Source: GCA-016699975 sp964420045 (GTDB taxonomy: Bacteria; Patescibacteriota; Minisyncoccia; Moranbacterales; UBA1568). Taken from it: 63,847 nt of DNA. The stretch lies in the NCBI GenBank assembly GCA_964420045.1, contig CAYQPQ010000003.1:1-63847 (forward strand), written 5' to 3'. Position 1 is the first letter of the stretch. Each line of letters opens with the position of its first letter. Positions 26,891-34,543 of the stretch are shown here, piece after piece. Position numbers and translations under genes: made by a program. The notes below the pieces were generated by a model. It was given only the letters and a program-made list of their open reading frames with translations, made no database searches and had not been told where the DNA came from.

Positions 26891-26920
26891 TTGATTCGAG
26901 GGTGCTTTTGGGGGTATGGT
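26891..26920 (+). promoter_or_regulatory. Promoter of the MurL-MurD2 fusion gene
   Basis: -35 TTGATT, 18-base spacer, -10 TATGGT. Start near 26927 gives a leader of about 24 bases. Confidence 0.5.
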
Positions 26921-26950
26921 TGAGATGTTGGCGATGCTCTTATTTGCGCT

Positions 26951-29479
26951 ATGGCTGATCAACCGAAGGCGACGAAATTCGTGTTTGATTCGTATCATTT
27001 TTCTTTGCACGAAAAGAAAGCGTCTTTTATGTATCGAATGGAGTTTGCGAATCGAGAGCCGATGCTTTTTACCGACACGCTTGTCTTTCCGGGATTGCCG
27101 GAAACGATACGCGCTTCGGAAGCGTTGATTGATGCGATGTTGCGTGGGATGCATCTCGCGCTCGGTGTGAGCTATTACAAGCTCTCGTGTCCGAAGACGA
27201 TTGAAGTGACACATGCGCTTTCGGAGAAGCAGGCGGCGTTCTGGAACGATGTGTATCGAAAAGGGCTTGGAGAATTTTTCTTTCGGAACAATATTGATTC
27301 GCGCGGAAGAATTGCGTTTCCATTTGATAAAGATATTTCATCGGTGAGCTTTTCGATTGACGTGGAAGACCGGGCGCTTCTTGGTATTGGTGGGGGCAAA
27401 GATTCCATTGTTGCCGGCGAACTTCTCAACGAGATGAATTATGAAACGAGCGCATTTATCTTTGAAACCGGCGATCCGGTTCCGTTGGTTGAGCACGTTG
27501 TTGGTGCGATGGAACTCTCGACTGTAAAGGTGCGTCACTTGCTTGATCCGCAGGTTTTCCAGGCATACGACGGGTCGTTCAATGGACACGTGCCGTTTTC
27601 GGCGATGGTGGCGTGGGTGGGGTATTTGGCGGCCGCATTGTATGGCTATCGATATGTTGTCGTGGGAAATGAACGAAGCAGCAATATCGGCAATGTTGAG
27701 TACTTGGGCGAAACAGTGAATCATCAATGGAGCAAGTCGCTGGAATTCGAGACGATGTTTCAGAAGTATGCCCGGGAATTCTTGTCGCCGGACATCACCT
27801 ATTTTTCACTCCTTCGCCCGTTCTATGAGATTCGAGTTGCTGAGACGTTTTCCCGGTATGAGAAATATTTTTCGTCTTTCTCGAGTTGCAACAGGAGCTT
27901 CAAAGTGCATCAGAAGCGTTCGGAAACACTCTGGTGTGGCGAGTGTGCGAAGTGTGCCTTCGTCTTTCTGCTCCTCTCTGCATTTCTCAAAAAAGAAACA
28001 CTTCTCCATATTTTTGGAAAGAACCTTCTGGACGACGAGGCGCTTCAATCGCTCTTTGGAGATATATTGGGATTCGGCTCGATGAAACCGTTTGACTGCG
28101 TGGGAACATTTGAAGAGGCGCGTGCAGCGCTTTTCCTCTCCGAGAAAAACTTCGGTGAAAGTCGTGTTTCGAAAGAGTTTCTTGCGCGAATCGAACATTC
28201 GGAAGAACTGGTTCGTGAAGTGACGCGCTTCTATTCGGCGCCGACTATCCCTGCACACTTTCTTTTTGTAGGAGCAAAGAAAGTGCTGATTCTCGGATAT
28301 GGCGTCGAAGGAAAAGAAACGGAGCGGTACTTGAAGCAATCTCTGCCTCATTTGGTACTCGGGATCGCGGACAGGAGCGCGGATGCCGGATATCTTGACC
28401 GTCAGAACGAATACGATATAGCCATAAAAACGCCAGGCATTCCAAAACGACTCGTAACAATTCCCTATACTACGGCGACCAATATATTTTTCTCTCGTAT
28501 AAAAAATCTCACCATTGGTGTAACGGGTACAAAGGGGAAGAGCACGACCGCCTCTCTCATTCATTCCATTTTGCGTGCGGCGAAACGGAAGTCACTGCTT
28601 TTGGGAAATATCGGCCAGCCGCTTCTCTCGGCATTCTCCGCTCCGACTGATCCAGATACGGTTATTGTTGCGGAGCTGTCGAGCTATCAGCTCGAAGATA
28701 TCGAGTATTCGCCGCATATCGCCGTCATGCTCAATCTCTTTTCCGATCACATGGATTATCATGGCGGCGTTGCAGCGTATCACGACGCGAAACGCAATAT
28801 ACTTCGATTTCAGAATGAGCGCGACTTTGTTGTCTACAAGAGTCGAGATGCAAGACTGTCTGAGTGGGCACAAGAAGGGAAGGCAAACGCTGTTCCTTTC
28901 GATACAGGAGAGGAAGAAGTGTATGAATCCACGTTGCACGGATTGCACAATGCGGACAATGTTCGGGCAGCGGTTGCCGTTGCGAAACTTCTCAATATTT
29001 CCGAGGAAGCGATTCGAGAAGGTGTGCGAACATTTGTGCCACTTCCGCATCGTCTCGAACGTATCGGAGAGTTTCTCGGTATCACATTTTACGATGATGC
29101 GATTTCGACAACGCCGGAGTCGACCGAGGCGGCACTTGAAGCGATACCGAACGTCTCGACAATTTTCTTGGGTGGCGAAGATCGGGGCTATGATTTTCAC
29201 GGATTGGAGCGGTCGATTCGCAAGTATGGCGTGAAGAATATCGTCTTGTTTCCAGAGAGCGGGAAGCGAATGCTTACCTCGACCGATGGTCTCACTGTGC
29301 TTGAAACAAGAAGTATGGAGGAGGCAGTGTGTTTTGCTTATGAGCAAACGCCGACCGGTTCGGTATGTCTCCTTTCAACCGCTTCGCCAAGTTATTCTCT
29401 CTGGAAAAATTTTGAAGAGAAGGGCGATGAGTTTCAACGCTGTGTGAGAAAATTCGGCGCGCAAGTTGTTCCGAATTGA
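26951..29479 (+). CDS. murL-murD2: Fusion of MurL (UDP-MurNAc-L-Ala-L-Glu epimerase) and MurD2-type ligase
   Basis: 842 residues, two enzymes in one chain. Residues 1 to about 430 match MurL: GIGGGKDS (about 146), NGHVPFSAM, VGNERSSNIGN, TVNHQWSKSLEFE, YFSLLRPF, SSCNRSF and the Cys cluster WCGECAKC (about 327). From about 443 comes a Mur ligase: KVLILGYG, P-loop GVTGTKGKST (about 522), LNLFSDHMDYHG, HNADNVRAA, the MurD2-like DDAISTTPEST, and ASPSYSLWKNFEEKGDEF. In Xanthomonas, MurD2 adds L-Glu to UDP-MurNAc-L-Ala and MurL then inverts it, giving D-Glu without a glutamate racemase. Here both steps would sit on one protein. ATG 26951 follows GCT. Confidence 0.88.
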   Translation: MADQPKATKFVFDSYHFSLHEKKASFMYRMEFANREPMLFTDTLVFPGLPETIRASEALIDAMLRGMHLALGVSYYKLSCPKTIEVTHALSEKQAAFWNDVYRKGLGEFFFRNNIDSRGRIAFPFDKDISSVSFSIDVEDRALLGIGGGKDSIVAGELLNEMNYETSAFIFETGDPVPLVEHVVGAMELSTVKVRHLLDPQVFQAYDGSFNGHVPFSAMVAWVGYLAAALYGYRYVVVGNERSSNIGNVEYLGETVNHQWSKSLEFETMFQKYAREFLSPDITYFSLLRPFYEIRVAETFSRYEKYFSSFSSCNRSFKVHQKRSETLWCGECAKCAFVFLLLSAFLKKETLLHIFGKNLLDDEALQSLFGDILGFGSMKPFDCVGTFEEARAALFLSEKNFGESRVSKEFLARIEHSEELVREVTRFYSAPTIPAHFLFVGAKKVLILGYGVEGKETERYLKQSLPHLVLGIADRSADAGYLDRQNEYDIAIKTPGIPKRLVTIPYTTATNIFFSRIKNLTIGVTGTKGKSTTASLIHSILRAAKRKSLLLGNIGQPLLSAFSAPTDPDTVIVAELSSYQLEDIEYSPHIAVMLNLFSDHMDYHGGVAAYHDAKRNILRFQNERDFVVYKSRDARLSEWAQEGKANAVPFDTGEEEVYESTLHGLHNADNVRAAVAVAKLLNISEEAIREGVRTFVPLPHRLERIGEFLGITFYDDAISTTPESTEAALEAIPNVSTIFLGGEDRGYDFHGLERSIRKYGVKNIVLFPESGKRMLTSTDGLTVLETRSMEEAVCFAYEQTPTGSVCLLSTASPSYSLWKNFEEKGDEFQRCVRKFGAQVVPN

Positions 29480-29504
29480 TCTTGTCTCTCTCCGGTGGTA
29501 CACT
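29476..29504 (+). promoter_or_regulatory. Promoter of the malic enzyme gene
   Basis: -35 TTGATC overlaps the stop codon of the fusion gene; 17-base spacer; -10 TACACT. Start near 29511, leader about 34 bases. Confidence 0.45.
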
Positions 29505-29544
29505 GCACAGACAGGAAAATTCCCCGTTTCTGAAGATAAAGACT

Positions 29545-30708
29545 ATGAAAATCGATATTGCAAAGCGAGCCCTCCACGCACACAAGGCGCTTCAGGGAAA
29601 AATTGAGGTGGTTTCAAAAGTAAAGATCGCGAAACCGGAGGATCTGAGCGTATACTATTCTCCCGGTGTCGGAGCCGTGTCGTCCTATGTGGCGAAGTTT
29701 CCCGAGAAGTCACGAGTGTATACGATTCGACGCAATACGGTGGCGGTCGTGTCTGATGGATCGGCAGTTTTGGGACTGGGGAATCTGGGTCCCATCGGAG
29801 CACTTCCGGTGATGGAGGGGAAGGCGATGCTCTTCAAGTCATTTGCCAATGTTGATGCATTTCCTATTGTGCTCTCGACGCAAAATGTTGATGAGATCAT
29901 TGATACGGTCGTGCGTATTGCGCTCACTTTCGGCGGCATCAACCTCGAGGACATTGCCGCGCCGCGCTGTTTTGAGATTGAGTCCCGTCTGAGAATGCTA
30001 CTTGATATCCCGGTATTTCACGATGATCAACACGGAACGGCAATGGTTGTTCTTGCGGGACTTATCAATGCGCTCAAGATAGCAAAGAAGAATATCGCTA
30101 CGGCGCGTATTGTCATTGCCGGCGCCGGCGCTGCGGGAAACGCTATTGCGGAACTCCTTCTTTTGGGTGGAGCGCATGATATTATTATGCTTGATAGTCG
30201 AGGGATCCTCTCCAAGAGGCGCGACGATCTGAGCATTCCCAAGCAAGCGCTTCTTGCAAAAACGAACCCGCGGGATATTTCCGGAGGTCTTGACGAGGCG
30301 CTTGCCGATGCCGATGTCTTTATCGGTGTTTCCAAAGGAGACACAGTGACGCAAACGCATATCTCTTCAATGGCGAAGAATAGCATCGTGTTTGCACTGG
30401 CAAATCCTGTGCCGGAAATTATGCCGGATAAAGCGAAGAAAGCCGGGGCATTTGTTGTGGCGACGGGTCGTTCGGATTTCCCCAACCAACTCAACAATGT
30501 TCTTGGTTTCCCGGGAATATTCCGTGGCGCACTCGATCATGGCGTCCAAGATATTACGAATGAAATGCTGGTTGTTGCCGCCAAGAAGCTGGCAAGGCTT
30601 ATTGTATCGCCAAGGCCAGATATGATTATTCCATCGCCTTTCGACAAGCGAGTTGTTCCGGCGGTCGCGAGTGCAATACGCGGTGGAGTGAAAAAAGTGT
30701 GGAAATAA
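29545..30708 (+). CDS. Malic enzyme (NAD(P)-dependent, decarboxylating)
   Basis: 387 residues, the short bacterial form without the phosphotransacetylase-like tail. Converts malate to pyruvate and CO2. Motifs: YYSPGVGAVS (counterpart of YTPGVA), VSDGSAVLGLGNLGP, the metal site in FHDDQHGTA, the Rossmann GAGAAGNA and FALANPVPEI. The frame is open from 29476, but ATG 29545 after ACT gives the family start and stands after the predicted promoter. Cofactor preference cannot be read safely. In a reduced fermenter it would supply pyruvate or NAD(P)H. trxB follows 34 bases downstream. Confidence 0.93.
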   Translation: MKIDIAKRALHAHKALQGKIEVVSKVKIAKPEDLSVYYSPGVGAVSSYVAKFPEKSRVYTIRRNTVAVVSDGSAVLGLGNLGPIGALPVMEGKAMLFKSFANVDAFPIVLSTQNVDEIIDTVVRIALTFGGINLEDIAAPRCFEIESRLRMLLDIPVFHDDQHGTAMVVLAGLINALKIAKKNIATARIVIAGAGAAGNAIAELLLLGGAHDIIMLDSRGILSKRRDDLSIPKQALLAKTNPRDISGGLDEALADADVFIGVSKGDTVTQTHISSMAKNSIVFALANPVPEIMPDKAKKAGAFVVATGRSDFPNQLNNVLGFPGIFRGALDHGVQDITNEMLVVAAKKLARLIVSPRPDMIIPSPFDKRVVPAVASAIRGGVKKVWK

Positions 30709-30742
30709 TTTCTTTCATCTGAATACTAAGCAAGACATTTTT

Positions 30743-31663
30743 ATGTACGATCTCATCATTATCGGCGCGGGTCCGGCAGGACTCTCCGCTTCAGTCTATG
30801 CTTCTCGCTACGGCATTAAGCATGTGATTCTCGGCGAGGTTGCCGGAGGACTTCTGACGCAGACATTTGATGTGGGAAATTGGCTCGGGACAGAGGCGAT
30901 TGGCGGGCAGACCTTTGCCGATAATGCGGAAAAACACGCGAAAAGTTACGGCGTCGAAATACTTCCGCTTACCGTAGATCGAATCGAAAAGCGCGACGGC
31001 TTTTTCGAGATATTCGCTTCCGGAAAATCATTTCAGACGAAAACTGTGCTGATTGCGACCGGGACAAAGCATCGGCATCTTGGCGTGCCAGGAGAACAGG
31101 AGTTTGCCGGGAAGGGAGTATCATTTTGTCCAACGTGTGACGGCTTCTTTTTCAAGGGGAAGCGCGTGGCAGTCGTCGGCGGAGGAGACAGCGCGACGGA
31201 AGCAGGGGTCTATCTCGCCGATCTTTGTTCAGACGTGTTCGTGATTGTGCGAGAGAAAATAATGATTGCGGAGCAGTTCTGGCAGAAACTTCTTTTATCC
31301 AAAAAGAACGTGCGTGTTATTTTCGAAACGAATGTGAAAGAGATTCGCGGAAGCGGAAAAATGGAAACGCTGCTTCTCGATACGCCCTTTGATGGAAATG
31401 AGACGCTCTCGGTTGACGGGCTCTTTGTGGAGATTGGACTCGCGCCAAACACGAAGCTCCTTGCCGATATTGGTGCGCCGCTCGATGCTCGCGGATATGT
31501 GGAGACCGAGCCGGACCAGAGCGTTGGAGTGCCTGGTGTTTGGGCGGCGGGCGACATCACGACAAATTCGAATCGCTTCTGCCAAATTGTCACAGCCGCA
31601 TCCGAAGGTGCTATTGCCGCAAAGAGTATCCTTGAATATCTTCAGCGCCAAGATGCGAATTAA
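30743..31663 (+). CDS. trxB: Thioredoxin reductase
   Basis: 306 residues, normal TrxB length. FAD site LIIIGAGPAGLSASVYASR, redox pair CPTC (about 129-132; usual forms are CATC or CAVC) followed by DGF, NADPH site VVGGGDSATEAG, and the C-terminal FAD motif GVWAAGDIT. It passes electrons from NADPH to a thioredoxin-like partner; none is encoded nearby. Disulfide handling fits the many cysteine pairs in the extracytoplasmic proteins of this window. Probably co-transcribed with the malic enzyme, which could provide NADPH. Confidence 0.94.
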   Translation: MYDLIIIGAGPAGLSASVYASRYGIKHVILGEVAGGLLTQTFDVGNWLGTEAIGGQTFADNAEKHAKSYGVEILPLTVDRIEKRDGFFEIFASGKSFQTKTVLIATGTKHRHLGVPGEQEFAGKGVSFCPTCDGFFFKGKRVAVVGGGDSATEAGVYLADLCSDVFVIVREKIMIAEQFWQKLLLSKKNVRVIFETNVKEIRGSGKMETLLLDTPFDGNETLSVDGLFVEIGLAPNTKLLADIGAPLDARGYVETEPDQSVGVPGVWAAGDITTNSNRFCQIVTAASEGAIAAKSILEYLQRQDAN

Positions 31664-31707
31664 TACTCCTCGCTACCTTGGTTACCCGCAAAACATTCAT
31701 ATACCCT

Positions 31708-32160
31708 ATGGAGCTTGTTGAAAATACAATCAGCAGTGAAGCAGCCTCAAGGACGGTAGATGTCGAGCATTCGATCATAGAAAAGCAGCGTCAGTGGTTT
31801 GATCGGGAACTACAGGCATGTGCTATTGAAAACATCGCTCGGAGTTTGTCGCCGGATAAGGAAGATTGGGATAATCTCGACAGTTCGGCCAAAAATCAAC
31901 TGCGAATACACGTGGTCACGAGCGGTTTTACCGCCTGGTATCGGGATGAAAAAATTTCCCAGCAATTTACGGAAAATCAGATAGAATTTTCGAAAATAGC
32001 GGCACTCTATGAGCGCTATAAAGATACTGATACGTCGAGAAATTCTAATGGAGAAATGACTGGTCGAATCGCCTTAATGATGGCGTTCTCGGAATTTTCA
32101 GAGCGAGTGTCGAGCGAATGGTTCAAAATACATCCGCCAAAGAATACGCCTCAACATTAG
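31708..32160 (+). CDS. Hypothetical soluble helical protein
   Basis: 150 residues from ATG 31708, which follows CCT; an in-frame upstream start at 31678 is close behind trxB. No signal peptide or TM helix. The sequence is rich in Glu, Ser and aromatic residues (QRQWFDRELQA, FTAWYRDE, SSEWFKIHPP) and looks mostly alpha-helical. I do not recognise a family. It lies 44 bases after trxB on the same strand and ends before a strong bidirectional terminator, so it is probably the last gene of the malic enzyme-trxB unit. Confidence 0.7.
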   Translation: MELVENTISSEAASRTVDVEHSIIEKQRQWFDRELQACAIENIARSLSPDKEDWDNLDSSAKNQLRIHVVTSGFTAWYRDEKISQQFTENQIEFSKIAALYERYKDTDTSRNSNGEMTGRIALMMAFSEFSERVSSEWFKIHPPKNTPQH

Positions 32161-32197
32161 GAAATTGTTGAGGGGAATCGAGGCAGTGGAAGAAATC

Positions 32198-32229
32198 AAA
32201 AAGACCACAGGAAGTCCGCGGTCTTTTTT
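32198..32229. terminator. Bidirectional terminator between the hypothetical gene and rpmA
   Basis: AAAAAGACC pairs with GGTCTTTTT (nine pairs) around a 13-base loop. T-runs follow in both directions, so it serves both converging genes. Confidence 0.8.
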
Positions 32230-32256
32230 GTTTTGTCGTTTAGAAGAGAGCGTTCT

Positions 32257-32538
32257 TTATGCTGTCGGTTCCACATGGACGAAGATGCGCTTGGCGAGTT
32301 TGCCGGTAAAGGCAAGCATTTTCTTGTGTTGAAACGAAACTCTTCCGTCGGACAGGGAAAAGAGCGTATCATCAGCGCCCTGCTTGACGTTCTTGCCAGG
32401 GTGAAATTTGGTACCGCGCTGGCGGATAATAATCTCTCCGGGATGCACAACTTGACCGCCAAACCGCTTGACACCAAGCCGCTTCGAAATGGAATCGCGT
32501 CCGAGTTGTGTAGAACCGCCCGCTTTACGATGTGCCAT
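32257..32538 (-). CDS. rpmA: 50S ribosomal protein L27
   Basis: 93 residues. MAHRKAGGSTQLGRDS at the N-terminus, then RLGVKRFGGQ, IIIRQRGTKFHPGKNV and DDTLFSLSDGRVSF, all classic L27. The N-terminus starts directly with MAH, so there is no cleavable extension of the Firmicutes type. L27 reaches into the peptidyl transferase centre. Usually it follows rplU (L21); here it is alone, with its own promoter and terminator. AAGG stands before the ATG. Confidence 0.97.
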   Translation of the reverse strand: MAHRKAGGSTQLGRDSISKRLGVKRFGGQVVHPGEIIIRQRGTKFHPGKNVKQGADDTLFSLSDGRVSFQHKKMLAFTGKLAKRIFVHVEPTA

Positions 32539-32570
32539 AAACCTTAACGATAGGGATAGATAACAAGGGG

Positions 32571-32599
32571 ATGGTATCGCTTTTCTTCGCTTCTGTCAA
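32571..32599 (-). promoter_or_regulatory. Promoter of rpmA
   Basis: Perfect -35 TTGACA, 17-base spacer, -10 TACCAT on the minus strand. Leader about 26 bases with AAGG before the ATG. Confidence 0.65.
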
Positions 32600-32665
32600 T
32601 GGTCGCAAAAAATGGCCACTCCCTCTATTCCAGAAAAGAGTTCCATGGCCTAAAATGGCGTATAT

Positions 32666-32694
32666 TTGCATTTTCCGACATACAGAGATAGGAT
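32666..32694 (+). promoter_or_regulatory. Promoter of the Ada-like secreted protein gene; near-leaderless
   Basis: -35 TTGCAT, 17-base spacer, -10 TAGGAT. Only eight bases separate the -10 from ATG 32703, so the transcript should begin one or two bases before the start codon. Confidence 0.5.
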
Positions 32695-32702
32695 AGCGCA
32701 TT

Positions 32703-33215
32703 ATGATACCGTTTGTTCAAAAATCTTTTCGTCACATCAAGGCGCTTGGTGTGGGTTGGTCCCAAAAGCATGGGAGGCACGTTCTCTTGTTTTTGGGCAT
32801 GCTCGCATCAATAGCACTTGCTTTTGAGGGCGGGTTCCTTATTGGTCGCGATCGGCAAATGGCGCCCCTGCTTGTCGAAAAGCCCACAGAATCATGTGTA
32901 GCTGATGTGACTCAGTCACTTCAGATGTCATCATCGAGTGATTCTGCCGGAAACGCTCAGACACCAGCGGATGTGTCCGTTGCCAAAGAGAATGGAAGCA
33001 AAGACTTCAAAGCGCCAGCTGAACCTTCAAAAGCCACCCTACCATCAGCGAGTGCTCAAGACTCGACATGCGCGCTTGTAGGAAGTCGGAATTCCGACAA
33101 ATACCATCTTCCGAAATGCAGCTGGGCAAAGCGTATAAAACCGGAGAATCGCGTTTGTTTCACATCTGCCGCCGATGCCGAATCCAAAGGATACAAACCG
33201 GGCTGTATAGAATAG
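32703..33215 (+). CDS. Membrane-anchored protein with a C-terminal Ada-type metal-binding-like domain
   Basis: 170 residues. A TM helix (about 27-46, LFLGMLASIALAFEGGFLIG) anchors the protein; a low-complexity Ser/Ala/Lys linker (about 60-120) follows. The last 45 residues read VGSRNSDKYHLPKCSWAKRI, then ENRVCFTSAADAESKGYKPG and CIE. This is the NS-KYH-x3-C, A-x-I, F-S-x2-A, GY-P pattern of Ada-like zinc domains often found at the C-terminus of bacterial nucleases and surface proteins. The usual final CxxC is reduced to one Cys. Ligand or partner unknown. It stands alone with its own promoter. Confidence 0.72.
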   Translation: MIPFVQKSFRHIKALGVGWSQKHGRHVLLFLGMLASIALAFEGGFLIGRDRQMAPLLVEKPTESCVADVTQSLQMSSSSDSAGNAQTPADVSVAKENGSKDFKAPAEPSKATLPSASAQDSTCALVGSRNSDKYHLPKCSWAKRIKPENRVCFTSAADAESKGYKPGCIE

Positions 33216-33243
33216 TGTTCCAAATAGAGCAATGCGAGACACT

Positions 33244-33272
33244 TCGACAGTCTCGGCATTTTCTGTGATAAT
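33244..33272 (+). promoter_or_regulatory. Promoter of the MFS gene; leaderless
   Basis: -35 TCGACA, 17-base spacer, -10 GATAAT. Six bases separate the -10 from ATG 33279, which places the predicted start on the A of the ATG. The -35 lies in the loop of a small hairpin (CGAGAC with GTCTCG) that may end the previous gene. Confidence 0.55.
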
Positions 33273-33278
33273 AGGGGC

Positions 33279-34499
33279 ATGGTGGAAATAGAAAATCAAA
33301 ATATACTGCAGCATGCCGAACACTATGATCCATTGCAGACGCGGCGACTGAGTGGCATCGCGTTTTTGTTTGGTTTTGCCGATTCGTTTCTCGTGTATAT
33401 TCTTTCAGCATATTTCTCTGAGGCTCTCGGCAGCAATAATGTTAGCATTTTCTATTTTCTCGCCTTCGGTGCCATGCTCGCACTGCTTTTCTTTTTGCAA
33501 ACACTGATCCGATATGTCGGGGGATCACGGCTCTTTCTTTTTCTTCTTCTTGGTGTCATCCTCGTGCAGATACCCCCCATTGTTTTGCCAACCTCGCTCT
33601 GGGGGTCGCTCGGCATTATGACCTATCTCATTGTCACGGCGCTTGCTTGGGTGACGCTCGATATAGTGCTCGAACGCTCATCTGAAGACCGCCGATCCGG
33701 CAGGATACGCGGCATGAATCTTTCCGCAATGAATCTTGGCATCCTGTTTGCCCCGTTTCTCTCCGCTGTTATTCTCGGGCGCTTTGGATTTTCTGGAATA
33801 TTCCTCACGAGTCTCGTCTTCTATTCAGTGGTATTTCTTAGTGCGGTTATTGTTCTTTCGAACTCAGCAAATCACCCCGAACGGCGCGTTTTTCCATTTG
33901 AAATCCTTCGTAAGGTAGTTCATCGTGCCGACATCCTTCGAATATACGCGGTTTCATTTGCTCTGAATTTCTTCTACGCGACGATGATTGTTTATACGTC
34001 GCTTCGCCTTCGTGAACTCGGCATGGCATGGAACGACATCGGCATCGTGCTCACTGTGATGCTCGTACCGTTTGTTATTTTGCAGTATCCGCTCGGAATG
34101 CTTGCTGATCGGAAACTTGGCGAAAAGGAGCTTCTCATCGGAGCATTGCTCCTCTCGGCAATTTCGACGGTTTCTCTCGTATGGATAGAGAGTGCCAGTG
34201 TGGTACTCTGGGCGTCAATGCTCTTTATAACACGGGTTGGCATCGCCGGCGTCGAAGTGCTTGGTGACGCATACTTCTACAAACGTATTGAGGGGGATGA
34301 TAGCGACTTTATTGCCTTCTTCCGTACGGCACGTCCGGTTGGCAATATCATCGCGGCTCTCATTCTTGGTGTGTGGCTTCTCTTTTTTCCGCTTTCAAGC
34401 GTTTTTCTCTTGCCGGCGCTCGTACTCTTGCTCACGCTTATCCCAACGCTTTCGCTGGAGGATAATCCGAGTGAATACGAGCAAGGACTAACCGCATAA
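33279..34499 (+). CDS. Major facilitator superfamily transporter
   Basis: 406 residues with about twelve TM helices in two halves, the MFS layout. ADRKLGEKE after helix 8 or so resembles the conserved cytoplasmic loop motif, and a basic SEDRRSGRIRG loop follows helix 4. No substrate-specific motif is recognised. It is alone between the Ada-like gene and the ATPase, with a probable leaderless promoter. The start ATG 33279 follows GGC, one of the few starts here not preceded by T. Confidence 0.8.
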   Translation: MVEIENQNILQHAEHYDPLQTRRLSGIAFLFGFADSFLVYILSAYFSEALGSNNVSIFYFLAFGAMLALLFFLQTLIRYVGGSRLFLFLLLGVILVQIPPIVLPTSLWGSLGIMTYLIVTALAWVTLDIVLERSSEDRRSGRIRGMNLSAMNLGILFAPFLSAVILGRFGFSGIFLTSLVFYSVVFLSAVIVLSNSANHPERRVFPFEILRKVVHRADILRIYAVSFALNFFYATMIVYTSLRLRELGMAWNDIGIVLTVMLVPFVILQYPLGMLADRKLGEKELLIGALLLSAISTVSLVWIESASVVLWASMLFITRVGIAGVEVLGDAYFYKRIEGDDSDFIAFFRTARPVGNIIAALILGVWLLFFPLSSVFLLPALVLLLTLIPTLSLEDNPSEYEQGLTA

Positions 34500-34543
34500 A
34501 AAACCTTCATTTCAGATTTGTTTTTTTTAGGAATGTATACGCT

